7,973 bases of DNA from assembly GCA_027296665.1 (NCBI GenBank), contig JAPUIV010000106.1, forward strand, positions 1 through 7,973, written 5' to 3'. The notes beneath the pieces were generated by a model. That model saw only the letters and a program-made list of their open reading frames with translations. It was not told the origin of the DNA and did no database searches. The DNA is from Acidobacteriota bacterium (GTDB lineage Bacteria; Acidobacteriota; Polarisedimenticolia; JAPUIV01). Numbering within the stretch: the stretch's first letter is position 1; each line of letters starts with the position of its first letter. Shown here one piece after another: positions 1 through 6,400 of this stretch. The position numbers were made by a program, and so were the translations under genes.

Positions 1-140
1 AGATGGTGATGCCGGGAGACAACGTGACGATCCAGGTGGAGTTGATCACGCCGATCGCCATGGAGAAGGGATTGCGGTTCGCGATCCGGGAGGGTGGCCG
101 CACGGTCGGCGCCGGGACCGTCGCGGACATCGTGGAGTGA
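1..140 (+). CDS. tuf: Elongation factor Tu, C-terminal fragment (5' end outside window)
   Basis: The open frame entering at base 1 encodes the last 45 or so residues of EF-Tu and ends in TGA at 138-140. The visible segment reads MVMPGDNVTIQVELITPIAM, followed by the near-invariant GLRFAIREGGRTVGAG block, and ends VADIVE. This is beta-barrel domain 3 of the cytoplasmic GTPase that delivers aminoacyl-tRNA to the ribosome; domain 3 contacts the tRNA T-stem and EF-Ts. The G domain lies upstream of the window, so its motifs cannot be checked. The position before rpmG, tRNA-Trp and secE matches the tufB copy of genomes with two tuf genes; whether a second copy exists is not visible. The gap to rpmG is 24 bases. 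Confidence 0.97.
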   Translation, partial: MVMPGDNVTIQVELITPIAMEKGLRFAIREGGRTVGAGTVADIVE

Positions 141-164
141 AAGGATCGCGGGGACCAATAATCG

Positions 165-314
165 ATGCGCGAAAACATCATCCTGGCGTGCACAGATTGC
201 AAGAGAAAAAACTATACCGGGACCAAGAACCGGAAGACGACCACAGGGAAGCTGGAGTTCAAGAAGTACTGCTCATCCTGTCGTTCCCATACGGTGCATA
301 GGGAATTGAAATAG
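165..314 (+). CDS. rpmG: 50S ribosomal protein L33 (bL33), zinc-binding type
   Basis: This 49-residue basic protein starts MRENIILACTDCKRKNY and ends in TAG at 312-314. L33 sits near the E site of the large ribosomal subunit. The family core is present: a short beta strand, the NYTGTKNRKTT segment and the LEFKKYCSSC segment. Four cysteines (9, 12, 36, 39) form two CxxC pairs, the zinc-binding C+ form rather than the cysteine-free C- paralogue that many bacteria induce under zinc limitation. The length is normal. ATG 165 is chosen because it gives the typical short N-terminus; a modest GGGGA (150-154) precedes it. It lies between tuf and tRNA-Trp, the usual place in this cluster. It is short and easily missed by gene finders. 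Confidence 0.96.
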   Translation: MRENIILACTDCKRKNYTGTKNRKTTTGKLEFKKYCSSCRSHTVHRELK

Positions 315-337
315 TCCGGCCCGAGGTTTGCCCGTTC

Positions 338-414
338 AGGCCAGTAGCTCGAACGGCTAGAGCACCGGACTCCAAATCCGGGGGTTGGGGGTTCGAATCC
401 CTCCTGGCCTGCCA
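338..414 (+). tRNA. trnW: tRNA-Trp, anticodon CCA, with encoded 3' CCA
   Basis: A complete cloverleaf can be folded by eye. The 7-bp acceptor stem AGGCCAG (338-344) pairs with CTGGCCT (404-410), followed by discriminator G411 and an encoded CCA (412-414). The D stem is GCTC/GAGC (347-350 with 360-363). The anticodon stem CCGGA/TCCGG (365-369 with 377-381) closes a loop CTCCAAA whose anticodon, 372-374, is CCA and reads UGG (Trp). A 5-base variable loop follows. The T stem is GGGGG/CCCTC (387-391 with 399-403) with one G-U pair and loop TTCGAAT. All stems pair and there is no intron. A tRNA-Trp between rpmG and secE is a conserved arrangement in many bacteria. It must be excised from the shared transcript by RNase P and 3' processing. 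Confidence 0.97.
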
Positions 415-425
415 GATCCTTCCCT

Positions 426-442
426 CCCGCCGCCTCGGCGGG
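426..442 (+). promoter_or_regulatory. GC-rich hairpin between tRNA-Trp and secE
   Basis: CCCGCCG (426-432) and CGGCGGG (436-442) form a perfect 7-bp stem around a 3-base loop, with one extra T-A pair possible (425/443). It starts 12 bases after the tRNA CCA end and lies 28 bases before the secE start. No T-tract follows, so it is not a standard intrinsic terminator. It may protect the new 5' end of the downstream mRNA after tRNA excision, or act as a weak pause or attenuation element. The structure is seen in the sequence; the role is inferred. Confidence 0.45.
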
Positions 443-470
443 AAGGTTCGGGAGTGAGATAGAAACGACG

Positions 471-668
471 TTGAAAAAAGCCTTCCAGTTTGTGAACGAA
501 GTGAAGGCGGAACTCAAAAGAACTTCCTGGCCCAGCTGGTTGGAGGTCCGTGGAACCACAATCGTTGTGATCATCACGGTTTTTATCTTTTCGATCTACT
601 TTTATGTGGTGGATCTTGGATTGAACTGGTTTCTTTTGCATCTCTTGAGGTTTTTTGGAGCGGAGTGA
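471..668 (+). CDS. secE: Preprotein translocase subunit SecE
   Basis: This 65-residue protein is the essential clamp subunit of the SecYEG channel in the inner membrane. An amphipathic N-terminal region, about residues 5-24, holds the family signature (NEVKAELKRTSWPS). One hydrophobic span, about residues 29-55, follows (IVVIITVFIFSIYFYVVDLG). This is the short single-span form common outside the enterobacteria, whose SecE has three spans. TTG 471 is the only plausible start: no ATG or GTG occurs in frame upstream, and it places the signature at the expected distance from the N-terminus. The Shine-Dalgarno is weak: GGGAGTGAG (450-458) lies 12 or more bases away. The stop at 666-668 is 8 bases before the preferred nusG start, or overlaps the alternative GTG at 665, so coupling is likely. 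Confidence 0.95.
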   Translation: MKKAFQFVNEVKAELKRTSWPSWLEVRGTTIVVIITVFIFSIYFYVVDLGLNWFLLHLLRFFGAE

Positions 669-676
669 AGACAATC

Positions 677-1210
677 GTGGCAAAGGAATGGTACGTCGTA
701 CATACCTACTCTGGATATGAGGGGAAGGTGCGGGAAAATCTGCGGCAGCGGGTTGAGATTCTCGGACTGGAGGACCAGATCGGAGAAGTCCTGATTCCCA
801 CCGAGGATGTGGTCGAAATGCGCGAGGGTAAACGGATCGTCACGAAGAAGAAATTTTTCCCCGGTTACATCCTGGTCAACATGGAGATGTCCGAGAAGGC
901 ATGGAACGCCGTTCGCTCTACCCCGAAGGTCACCAGTTTCGTCGGAATGGGCACCCAGCCGACTCCCCTGAGCCAGGAGGAGGTCGATCGGGTCATCAAC
1001 CAGGTCTCGATCGCCGCGGAAAAACCGAAACCGAAGTTCCAGTTCCAGAAGGGAGACCCGGTCCGGATCATTGACGGCCCCTTCACCAATTTCAGCGGCC
1101 AGGTGGATGACGTCAATCTGGACCGGTCCACCTTGAAGGTGATGGTGAGCATCTTCGGCAGGCCCACACCCGTTGAGCTCGATTTTCTCCAGGTGGAAAA
1201 AGGGACATAG
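677..1210 (+). CDS. nusG: Transcription termination/antitermination protein NusG
   Basis: This 177-residue NusG/Spt5-family factor binds the RNA polymerase clamp through its NGN domain and contacts Rho or ribosomal protein S10 through its KOW domain. The NGN domain spans about residues 4-108 and shows WYVVHTYSGYEGKV at the start and KKKFFPGYILV in the middle. A linker rich in Lys and Pro follows (EKPKPKFQF). The KOW domain, about residues 125-173, contains KGDPVRIIDGPFTNFSGQV and the family ending VELDFLQVEK. GTG 677 gives the classic MAKEWYVVHTYSG N-terminus, with GGAG at 662-665. The alternative GTG 665 adds four residues (MKTI before the second Val) and overlaps the secE stop as GTGA, but its GGAG (657-660) is only 4 bases away. 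There is no species-specific insertion between NGN and KOW. Confidence 0.96.
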   Translation: MAKEWYVVHTYSGYEGKVRENLRQRVEILGLEDQIGEVLIPTEDVVEMREGKRIVTKKKFFPGYILVNMEMSEKAWNAVRSTPKVTSFVGMGTQPTPLSQEEVDRVINQVSIAAEKPKPKFQFQKGDPVRIIDGPFTNFSGQVDDVNLDRSTLKVMVSIFGRPTPVELDFLQVEKGT

Positions 1211-1245
1211 GAGCGGCGGTACTCGAACCCGGTGGGGGTCCGCTC
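1211..1245 (+). promoter_or_regulatory. Candidate rplK leader structure (possible L1-control element)
   Basis: GAGCGG (1211-1216) and CCGCTC (1240-1245) form a perfect 6-bp outer stem that nearly fills the nusG-rplK gap. An inner 4-bp stem, ACCC (1227-1230) with GGGT (1236-1239), stacks directly on its 3' side, leaving a one-sided bulge of 10 bases (1217-1226). The outer stem ends exactly where the rplK Shine-Dalgarno begins. In E. coli, L1 represses translation of the L11-L1 mRNA by binding a leader structure just before rplK. The position fits such a site, but I cannot match the L1 consensus by eye. Confidence 0.35.
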
Positions 1246-1251
1246 AGGAGG
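1246..1251 (+). promoter_or_regulatory. Strong Shine-Dalgarno of rplK, fixes its ATG start
   Basis: AGGAGG, part of the run AGGAGGAGG (1246-1254), lies 7 bases before ATG 1259. It decides against the in-frame GTG at 1232, which lies upstream of this site and would add nine non-conserved residues. Confidence 0.85.
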
Positions 1252-1258
1252 AGGCCCG

Positions 1259-1684
1259 ATGGCGAAAAAGGTAAAGGCCATGGTCAAGCTGCACATTCCG
1301 GCAGGGAAGGCGACTCCCGCCCCGCCGGTGGGTCCCGCCTTGGGCCAGCATGGACTGAACATCATGGAATTTTGCAAGGCATTCAATAGCCGAACGCAAA
1401 AACAGGCGGGACTGATCATCCCGGTTGTCCTCACCGTCTACCAGGATCGATCCTACAGTTTTATTACGAAAACCCCGCCGGCCTCGATCCTCCTGAAACG
1501 GGCCGCCGGCCTCGCCAAGGGTTCGGGAATTCCGAATCGGGAAAAGGTGGGCAAGGTGACTCGGAAGCAGGTCGAGGAGATCGCCCAGACCAAAATGCCG
1601 GATCTCAACGCGGAAACTCTTGGCGCCGCCGTCAACACCATTCTCGGATCGGCCCGCAGCATGGGTATCGAGGTGGAGGAGTAG
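1259..1684 (+). CDS. rplK: 50S ribosomal protein L11 (uL11)
   Basis: This 141-residue protein matches the normal L11 length exactly. L11 binds the GTPase-associated region of 23S rRNA at the stalk base, helps factor binding and is needed for RelA activation. The N-terminal domain, about residues 1-72, carries the proline-rich PAPPVGPALGQHGLNIMEFC, the region where thiostrepton-family drugs and factors act. The C-terminal RNA-binding domain, about 73-141, shows TPPASILLKRAAGLAKGSG and MPDLNAETLGAAVNTILGSA, ending MGIEVEE. The start at ATG 1259 gives the family-typical MAKKVKAMVKLHIPAG. It follows nusG by 48 bases and is 8 bases from rplA, so the two are almost certainly co-translated. Nothing is unusual in the protein. 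Confidence 0.98.
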   Translation: MAKKVKAMVKLHIPAGKATPAPPVGPALGQHGLNIMEFCKAFNSRTQKQAGLIIPVVLTVYQDRSYSFITKTPPASILLKRAAGLAKGSGIPNREKVGKVTRKQVEEIAQTKMPDLNAETLGAAVNTILGSARSMGIEVEE

Positions 1685-1692
1685 ATCAACGC

Positions 1693-2391
1693 ATGGCGAA
1701 ACGGGGAAAAAAATACCAGAAAGCTGCCGGTCTTGTGGAAGACCGCACCTACCGCCTCGAAGAGGCGATCGAGTTGGTCAAAAAGGCAGCGTTTGCCGGG
1801 TTTGACGAGTCGATCGAAATGGCTTTCCTACTCGGAGTCGACCCCCGGCAGGCCGATCAGTTGGTGCGGGGGACGGTGGTCCTGCCGCACGGAACCGGGA
1901 AGACCAAACGAGTTCTGACCTTCGCCACCGGGGAGAAAATGCAGGAAGCGGAAAAGGCAGGGTCCGATTGGGTCGGGGGCGCCGACCTGGTTGAGAAGAT
2001 CAAGAACGGATGGCTGGAGTTCGATGCCGTCGTTGCAACACCTGACATGATGCGGGAAGTCGGGAAGCTGGGCCGCATCCTGGGACCCAAGGGGCTGATG
2101 CCCAACCCGAAGATAGGCACCGTAACCTTCGAGGTGGGGCAGGCGATCGGGGAGATCAAGGCGGGACGGGTGGAGTACCGCGTTGACAAGACCTCCATCA
2201 TTCATGGCTTGATCGGAAAGAAATCTTTCGAAACTTCGAAACTTCTGGAGAACGCGGGGGTGCTCTCGAGCGCGATACTCCGGGCCCGGCCCTCGGCGGC
2301 GAAAGGCAAATACCTCCGTTCCGTGACAATCGGTTCCACCATGGGCCCCCCGGTGCGGCTGGAAACGACCGCCCTGGAGGCGATGGCGTGA
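1693..2391 (+). CDS. rplA: 50S ribosomal protein L1 (uL1)
   Basis: This 232-residue protein forms the mobile L1 arm next to the E site and, in well-studied bacteria, represses its own L11-L1 mRNA. Residues 53-70 hold QADQLVRGTVVLPHGTGK. The second domain contains the family signature GPKGLMPNPKIGTVT at 131-145. The C-terminal region returns to domain 1 with STMGPPVRL at 215-223, part of the RNA-binding surface. The length is normal. ATG 1693 follows GGAGGAG (1675-1681) inside the end of rplK, giving MAKRGKKYQKA as expected. It ends in TGA at 2389-2391, 31 bases before rplJ. All conserved RNA-contact segments look intact. Confidence 0.98.
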   Translation: MAKRGKKYQKAAGLVEDRTYRLEEAIELVKKAAFAGFDESIEMAFLLGVDPRQADQLVRGTVVLPHGTGKTKRVLTFATGEKMQEAEKAGSDWVGGADLVEKIKNGWLEFDAVVATPDMMREVGKLGRILGPKGLMPNPKIGTVTFEVGQAIGEIKAGRVEYRVDKTSIIHGLIGKKSFETSKLLENAGVLSSAILRARPSAAKGKYLRSVTIGSTMGPPVRLETTALEAMA

Positions 2392-2410
2392 GATTCCCCG
2401 CGGCAAGGGC

Positions 2411-2416
2411 AGGAGG
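2411..2416 (+). promoter_or_regulatory. Shine-Dalgarno that fixes the TTG start of rplJ
   Basis: A perfect AGGAGG lies 6 bases before TTG 2423, which is ideal spacing. No ATG nearby gives an L10-like N-terminus, so this site supports initiation at TTG. Confidence 0.85.
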
Positions 2417-2422
2417 CAGATC

Positions 2423-2938
2423 TTGAATCGGGAGGAGAAACGCACCCTGGCCGTGCGGTTACAGGAGAGTCTTCAGGGGGCATCCTATGCCGTTCTGGTC
2501 GACTTCTCCGGCTTGAAGGTGCCACAGTCAACCGAGTTGCGCAGCAAGGTCCGGGCGGAAAAGGCACGGTTCGAGGTGGTGAAGAACCGCATCGTCCTTC
2601 ATGCCAGCGGCAATGACATTATCAAGAATCTTTCGGAACTGTTCCGGGGGCCGACTGCCATTCTTTCCGGGAGCGGCGATCCCGTAGGCCTGGTTCGAAT
2701 CCTCCGGGATTTTTCCAAAGAGAATCCGGCTTTGAATTTCAAGGGGGGATGGGTGGACGGGCAACTCCTTTCACCCGAAGGGTTGGTGCAACTGGCCGGG
2801 CTCCCCTCCCGGCAGGAACTGATCTCGCGATTCGCAGGTACCCTGGTTGGTCCCATAGGAAGGCTCTGCATGGCGATCCAATCGCCTCTGCGGAATTTTA
2901 TTTTGGATTTGAAGGAGATCGCCCGAAAGAAGTCCTGA
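2423..2938 (+). CDS. rplJ: 50S ribosomal protein L10 (uL10)
   Basis: This 171-residue protein forms the base of the ribosomal stalk: its N-terminal domain binds 23S rRNA beside L11, and its C-terminal helix holds L7/L12 dimers. Family features visible include the start NREEKRTLAVRLQESL, the VDFSGLKVPQSTELRSKVR segment, VVKNRI, GPTAILSGSGDPVG and FKGGWVDGQLL. The C-terminal helix is about residues 128-171 (LPSRQELISRFAGTLVGPIG, then IQSPLRNFILDLKEIARKKS). Translation starts at TTG 2423. The length lies between the E. coli protein (two L12 dimers) and longer forms (three dimers), so the number of bound dimers cannot be told by eye. The upstream gap of 31 bases is too short for a long L10 leader like the one in E. 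coli. The next gene, rplL, encodes its partner. Confidence 0.97.
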   Translation: MNREEKRTLAVRLQESLQGASYAVLVDFSGLKVPQSTELRSKVRAEKARFEVVKNRIVLHASGNDIIKNLSELFRGPTAILSGSGDPVGLVRILRDFSKENPALNFKGGWVDGQLLSPEGLVQLAGLPSRQELISRFAGTLVGPIGRLCMAIQSPLRNFILDLKEIARKKS

Positions 2939-3001
2939 CCTATTATTGGTTGGAGTGAAGATGGATTGTCCGGGCGGGAATGGGTAAAAGGGAGGAATCC
3001 A

Positions 3002-3379
3002 ATGGCAGGCATCACGAAGGAAGACGTCAAGAAATACATTCGCGAGACTCCGATGCTGGAATTGGCGGAACTCGTGAAGGAGATCGAGGATGAGTTCGGT
3101 GTCAGCCCGATGGCAGCGATGCCGGCGGTAGCGGCGGCCGGGGAAGAGGGCGCAAAGGAAGAGGAAAAAGACTCTTTCGACGTGGTTCTCACCGGCATAG
3201 GGGCTAAAAAGATTAACGTGATCAAGGTGGTTCGCCAAGTCACCAGCCTCGGACTCAAGGAGGCCAAGGATGTCGTGGACAGCGCTCCGAAGACCGTGAA
3301 GGAAGGCGCAACCAAGGCCGAGGCGGCTGAGATGAAAAAGAAGTTCGAAGCGGTCGGAGCCACCGTCGAGATCAAATAA
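3002..3379 (+). CDS. rplL: 50S ribosomal protein L7/L12 (bL12)
   Basis: This 125-residue acidic protein is the multi-copy stalk component that recruits EF-Tu, EF-G and other GTPases. The N-terminal dimerisation domain, about residues 1-36, binds L10 (ITKEDVKKYIRETPMLELAE, then EIEDEFGVSP). A flexible Ala/Gly/Glu hinge follows, about 38-53 (AAMPAVAAAGEEGAKEEE). The globular C-terminal domain, about 54-125, contains FDVVLTGIGAKKINVIKVVR, GLKEAKDVVDSAPKTVKEG and the ending KKKFEAVGATVEIK. ATG 3002 is chosen because GGGAGGA (2990-2996) lies 5 bases upstream and the N-terminus matches the family. A longer in-frame TTG at 2966 would add 12 unconserved residues. It lies 63 bases after rplJ and 71 before rpoB. 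Confidence 0.98.
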   Translation: MAGITKEDVKKYIRETPMLELAELVKEIEDEFGVSPMAAMPAVAAAGEEGAKEEEKDSFDVVLTGIGAKKINVIKVVRQVTSLGLKEAKDVVDSAPKTVKEGATKAEAAEMKKKFEAVGATVEIK

Positions 3380-3420
3380 TTGCCAGAGGCCCAATCAAAA
3401 AGAATCGGGATTTTCAAACA

Positions 3421-3435
3421 TCCCCATTGAGGGGA
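3421..3435 (+). promoter_or_regulatory. Small hairpin in the rplL-rpoB spacer
   Basis: TCCCC (3421-3425) and GGGGA (3431-3435) pair perfectly around the loop ATTGA. The stem ends at the edge of the rpoB Shine-Dalgarno (GGTGAGG, 3437-3443). The spacer is only 71 bases, far shorter than the E. coli rplL-rpoB region with its attenuator and RNase III site. No T-tract follows, so it is not a terminator. A mild effect on rpoB initiation is possible; five pairs can also arise by chance. Confidence 0.25.
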
Positions 3436-3450
3436 AGGTGAGGTCGGAGA

Positions 3451-6400
3451 ATGGCACAACCGGCGAACGGTTCAGGCAGGAAACGGATTGATTTTTCGAA
3501 GATCAATACTACGATTCCAATCCCCAACCTGATCGAGGTTCAGAAGAGATCTTACGAAAGATTCCTGCAAATGTTCACCGCACCCGCCGATCGGGAAGAG
3601 ATCGGGCTTCAAGGCGTTTTCCGCTCTGTTTTCCCCATTTCGGATTTCCGCAATACCTGTTCGCTTGAGTTCGTTGATTATTCGATCGGCAACTGGCAGT
3701 GCAAATGCGGGAACCTGGAGGGACTGGAGAAGCTTCGTTGCGTTTGTAAACGATGCAAGAGAAAGTTTATCAATCCCGTCCCCAAAAGACGCACGGTCCC
3801 TTGTCCTGACTGCGGCACCGTTCTTGAGAACGAGTGCGTGGTTTGTGAAAACTGCGGCGATCCCGTTTCGCTGAAGTTGAAATACGATGTGGACGAGAGC
3901 CAGGAAAGGGGAATGACCTACACAGTTCCCCTGAAAGTGAGGATTCGCCTGGTCGTGTACGACAAGGACACGGAAGGAACGGAACAAAGGATCCGCGACA
4001 TCAAGGAACAGGAAGTTTACTTCGGGGAGATCCCTCTTCTCACCCAGGGCGGGACCTTCATTATTAATGGCACGGAACGGGTCATCGTTAGCCAGTTACA
4101 CCGTTCCCCCGGGGTGTTCTTTCAGTCCGACAAGGGGGCTGCCGTCTTCATGGCGAAGATCATCCCCTACCGGGGTGCCTGGGTCGAACTCGAATATGAT
4201 TCCAAAAATTTTCTCTACGTGCGGATCGATCGAAAGCGAAAATTTTACGGAACCGTCTTCCTTCGGGCCCTGGGACTGGAATCGGACGAGGAAATTCTCC
4301 GAAAATTCTATCAAACCGAAAAGATCCGGGTTGATGGAAAGAAGATTTTCTGGAAACTTTCCACCGGCATCATCGGACACAAGGTGCAAGCGGAACTGAC
4401 CGCTAAAAAGGGGAAAGAAGTCATTCTGGCCAAGGGGAAGAAGGTACGGAAACACACATATGCACTGCTCGCCAAGGCTAAAATCAAGGAGGTTCAGGTA
4501 GACGCCGCGGAACTGGAGACCGCCTGCCCCATTGCGGACGTGGTTGATCCTTCAACCGGTGAGGTCCTGCTCGAGGCGAACACTCCCATTACCGACGAGG
4601 CTCTTGAGGAGATTGCGGGCCGGAAGATCAGGAGTCTTGAAATCTTTTTTCCCGAGAATGACGATATCGGAAATATTCTCAGCGAAACTTTACGCAAGGA
4701 TCCGGTGAAAACGGTGGAGGAGTCGCTCATCGAAATCTACCGGCGCCTCCGCCCGGGAGACCCGCCCACCCTGGAGGGGTCCCGAACGCTGTTCAACGGC
4801 CTGTTCAAGGATGCCAATCGTTATGATTTTTCCCGGGTCGGCCGCCTCAAGTTCAATACCAAGCTTGAAACCAATGTTCCCCTCACCGAACGCCTTCTCC
4901 GGCCTGAAGACTTTTATCTGGTACTTTCCTACCTGTTGAAACTCCGCAAGAACCTGGGCACGCTGGACGATATTGACCATCTGGGGAACCGCAGGGTCCG
5001 GGCCGTCGGGGAGCTTCTGGAAAACCAGGTCCGGATCGGACTGGTTCGTATGGAACGGGCAATCAAGGAAAAGATGAGCGTTTATCAGGAAATGACCACG
5101 GCCATGCCACACGACCTGATCAACGCCAAACCGGTCATGGCGGCGATCCAAGAATTTTTTGGCAGTAGCCAGCTATCGCAGTTCATGGATCAGACAAATC
5201 CCCTGTCCGAGGTCACCCACAAGAGGCGCCTTTCCGCCCTCGGACCGGGCGGGCTCAGCCGGGAAAGGGCCGGATTCGAAGTCCGGGACGTCCATCCCAC
5301 CCATTACGGGCGGATTTGCCCGATCGAGACACCGGAAGGGCCCAACATCGGGTTGATCTCCTCCCTGAGTTGTTTTGCCAGGATTAATGAGTTCGGATTC
5401 ATCGAATCTCCCTACCTGAAGGTGGAGAAGGGAAGAGTCCTTGACTTCTTCCGGGTGGTGAACCCCGGCTCGACCTCCTACGATGTTGGCCAGGTGGTGG
5501 AGCGGGGGGAAATGGAGCGCGAGATGCTCCGGGTATCGAAAAAGAAAGGCAAGGCACCGGCGGTGGAGCCTCACCCCTTTTATTTGACAGCCTGGGAGGA
5601 GGAGAAGGCCATAATCGCCCAGGCGAACGCCCGACTCGACTCGAAAAACCGGTTCATGAACGAGAGGGTGAATGCCCGTTCCTCCGGGGAATTCATCATG
5701 ACCCAGAGGGATAACATCCAATACATCGATGTCTCCCCGAAACAGCTCGTCAGCGTGGCTGCTTCCCTGATCCCGTTTCTGGAGCATGATGATGCGAACC
5801 GGGCGTTGATGGGGTCCAACATGCAACGGCAGGCCGTTCCCCTTCTGCGGGCGGAAGCTCCCTTCATTGGCACCGGCATGGAATCGATCACCGCGAGAGA
5901 TTCCGGTGCCGTGGTGATCAGCCAGCGAGCGGGAGTTGTGGACCACGTCGATGCGCAAAGGATCATTATCCGGGTCACTGGTGATGGGGAGACGGCAAAG
6001 GCCGATGAGGAGTTCGGGGCCGATATTTACAATCTGGTGAAATTCCGAAGATCGAATCAGAACACTTGCATGAACCAGAGACCCCTTGTGCGGGTGGGAG
6101 AAAGAGTTGAGCGGGGTTCGGTCATTGCCGACGGACCCTGCACCGACGGCGGAGATCTGGCGCTTGGAAGGAACGTTCTTGTCGCCTTCATGCCTTGGCG
6201 CGGTTTCAATTTCGAGGATGCCATTGTTGTCAGCGAGAAACTGGTCACCGGGGACGAATTCACCTCGATTCATATCGAGGAATTCGAAATCGAATCCCGG
6301 GACACGAAGCTGGGCCCCGAGGAGATCACGAAGGACATCCCGAATGTATCCGAGGTGTTCTTGAAGGATCTGGACGAGAGCGGAATCATCCGGATCGGGG

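Noticed and set aside
426..446. Intrinsic terminator after tRNA-Trp
   Set aside because: The stem is strong but is followed by AAGGTTCGGG, not a T-tract, so intrinsic termination is not supported.
1232..1258. N-terminal extension of rplK from GTG 1232
   Set aside because: It would run through the hairpin and the strong AGGAGG of rplK, and the extra residues are not found in L11.
2966..3001. N-terminal extension of rplL from an upstream TTG
   Set aside because: The 12 added residues are not L7/L12-like, and a good Shine-Dalgarno sits inside the extension directly before ATG 3002.
3380..3408. Possible promoter in the rplL-rpoB spacer (TTGCCA as -35)
   Set aside because: No -10-like hexamer is found at 16-18 bases; the matching positions are GC-containing (AATCGG).
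2599..3459. Open reading frame of 286 codons on the minus strand across rplJ, rplL and the rpoB start
   Set aside because: It spans several genuine genes and their spacers antisense, its translation is low-complexity and Ser/Pro-rich, and no Shine-Dalgarno is evident.
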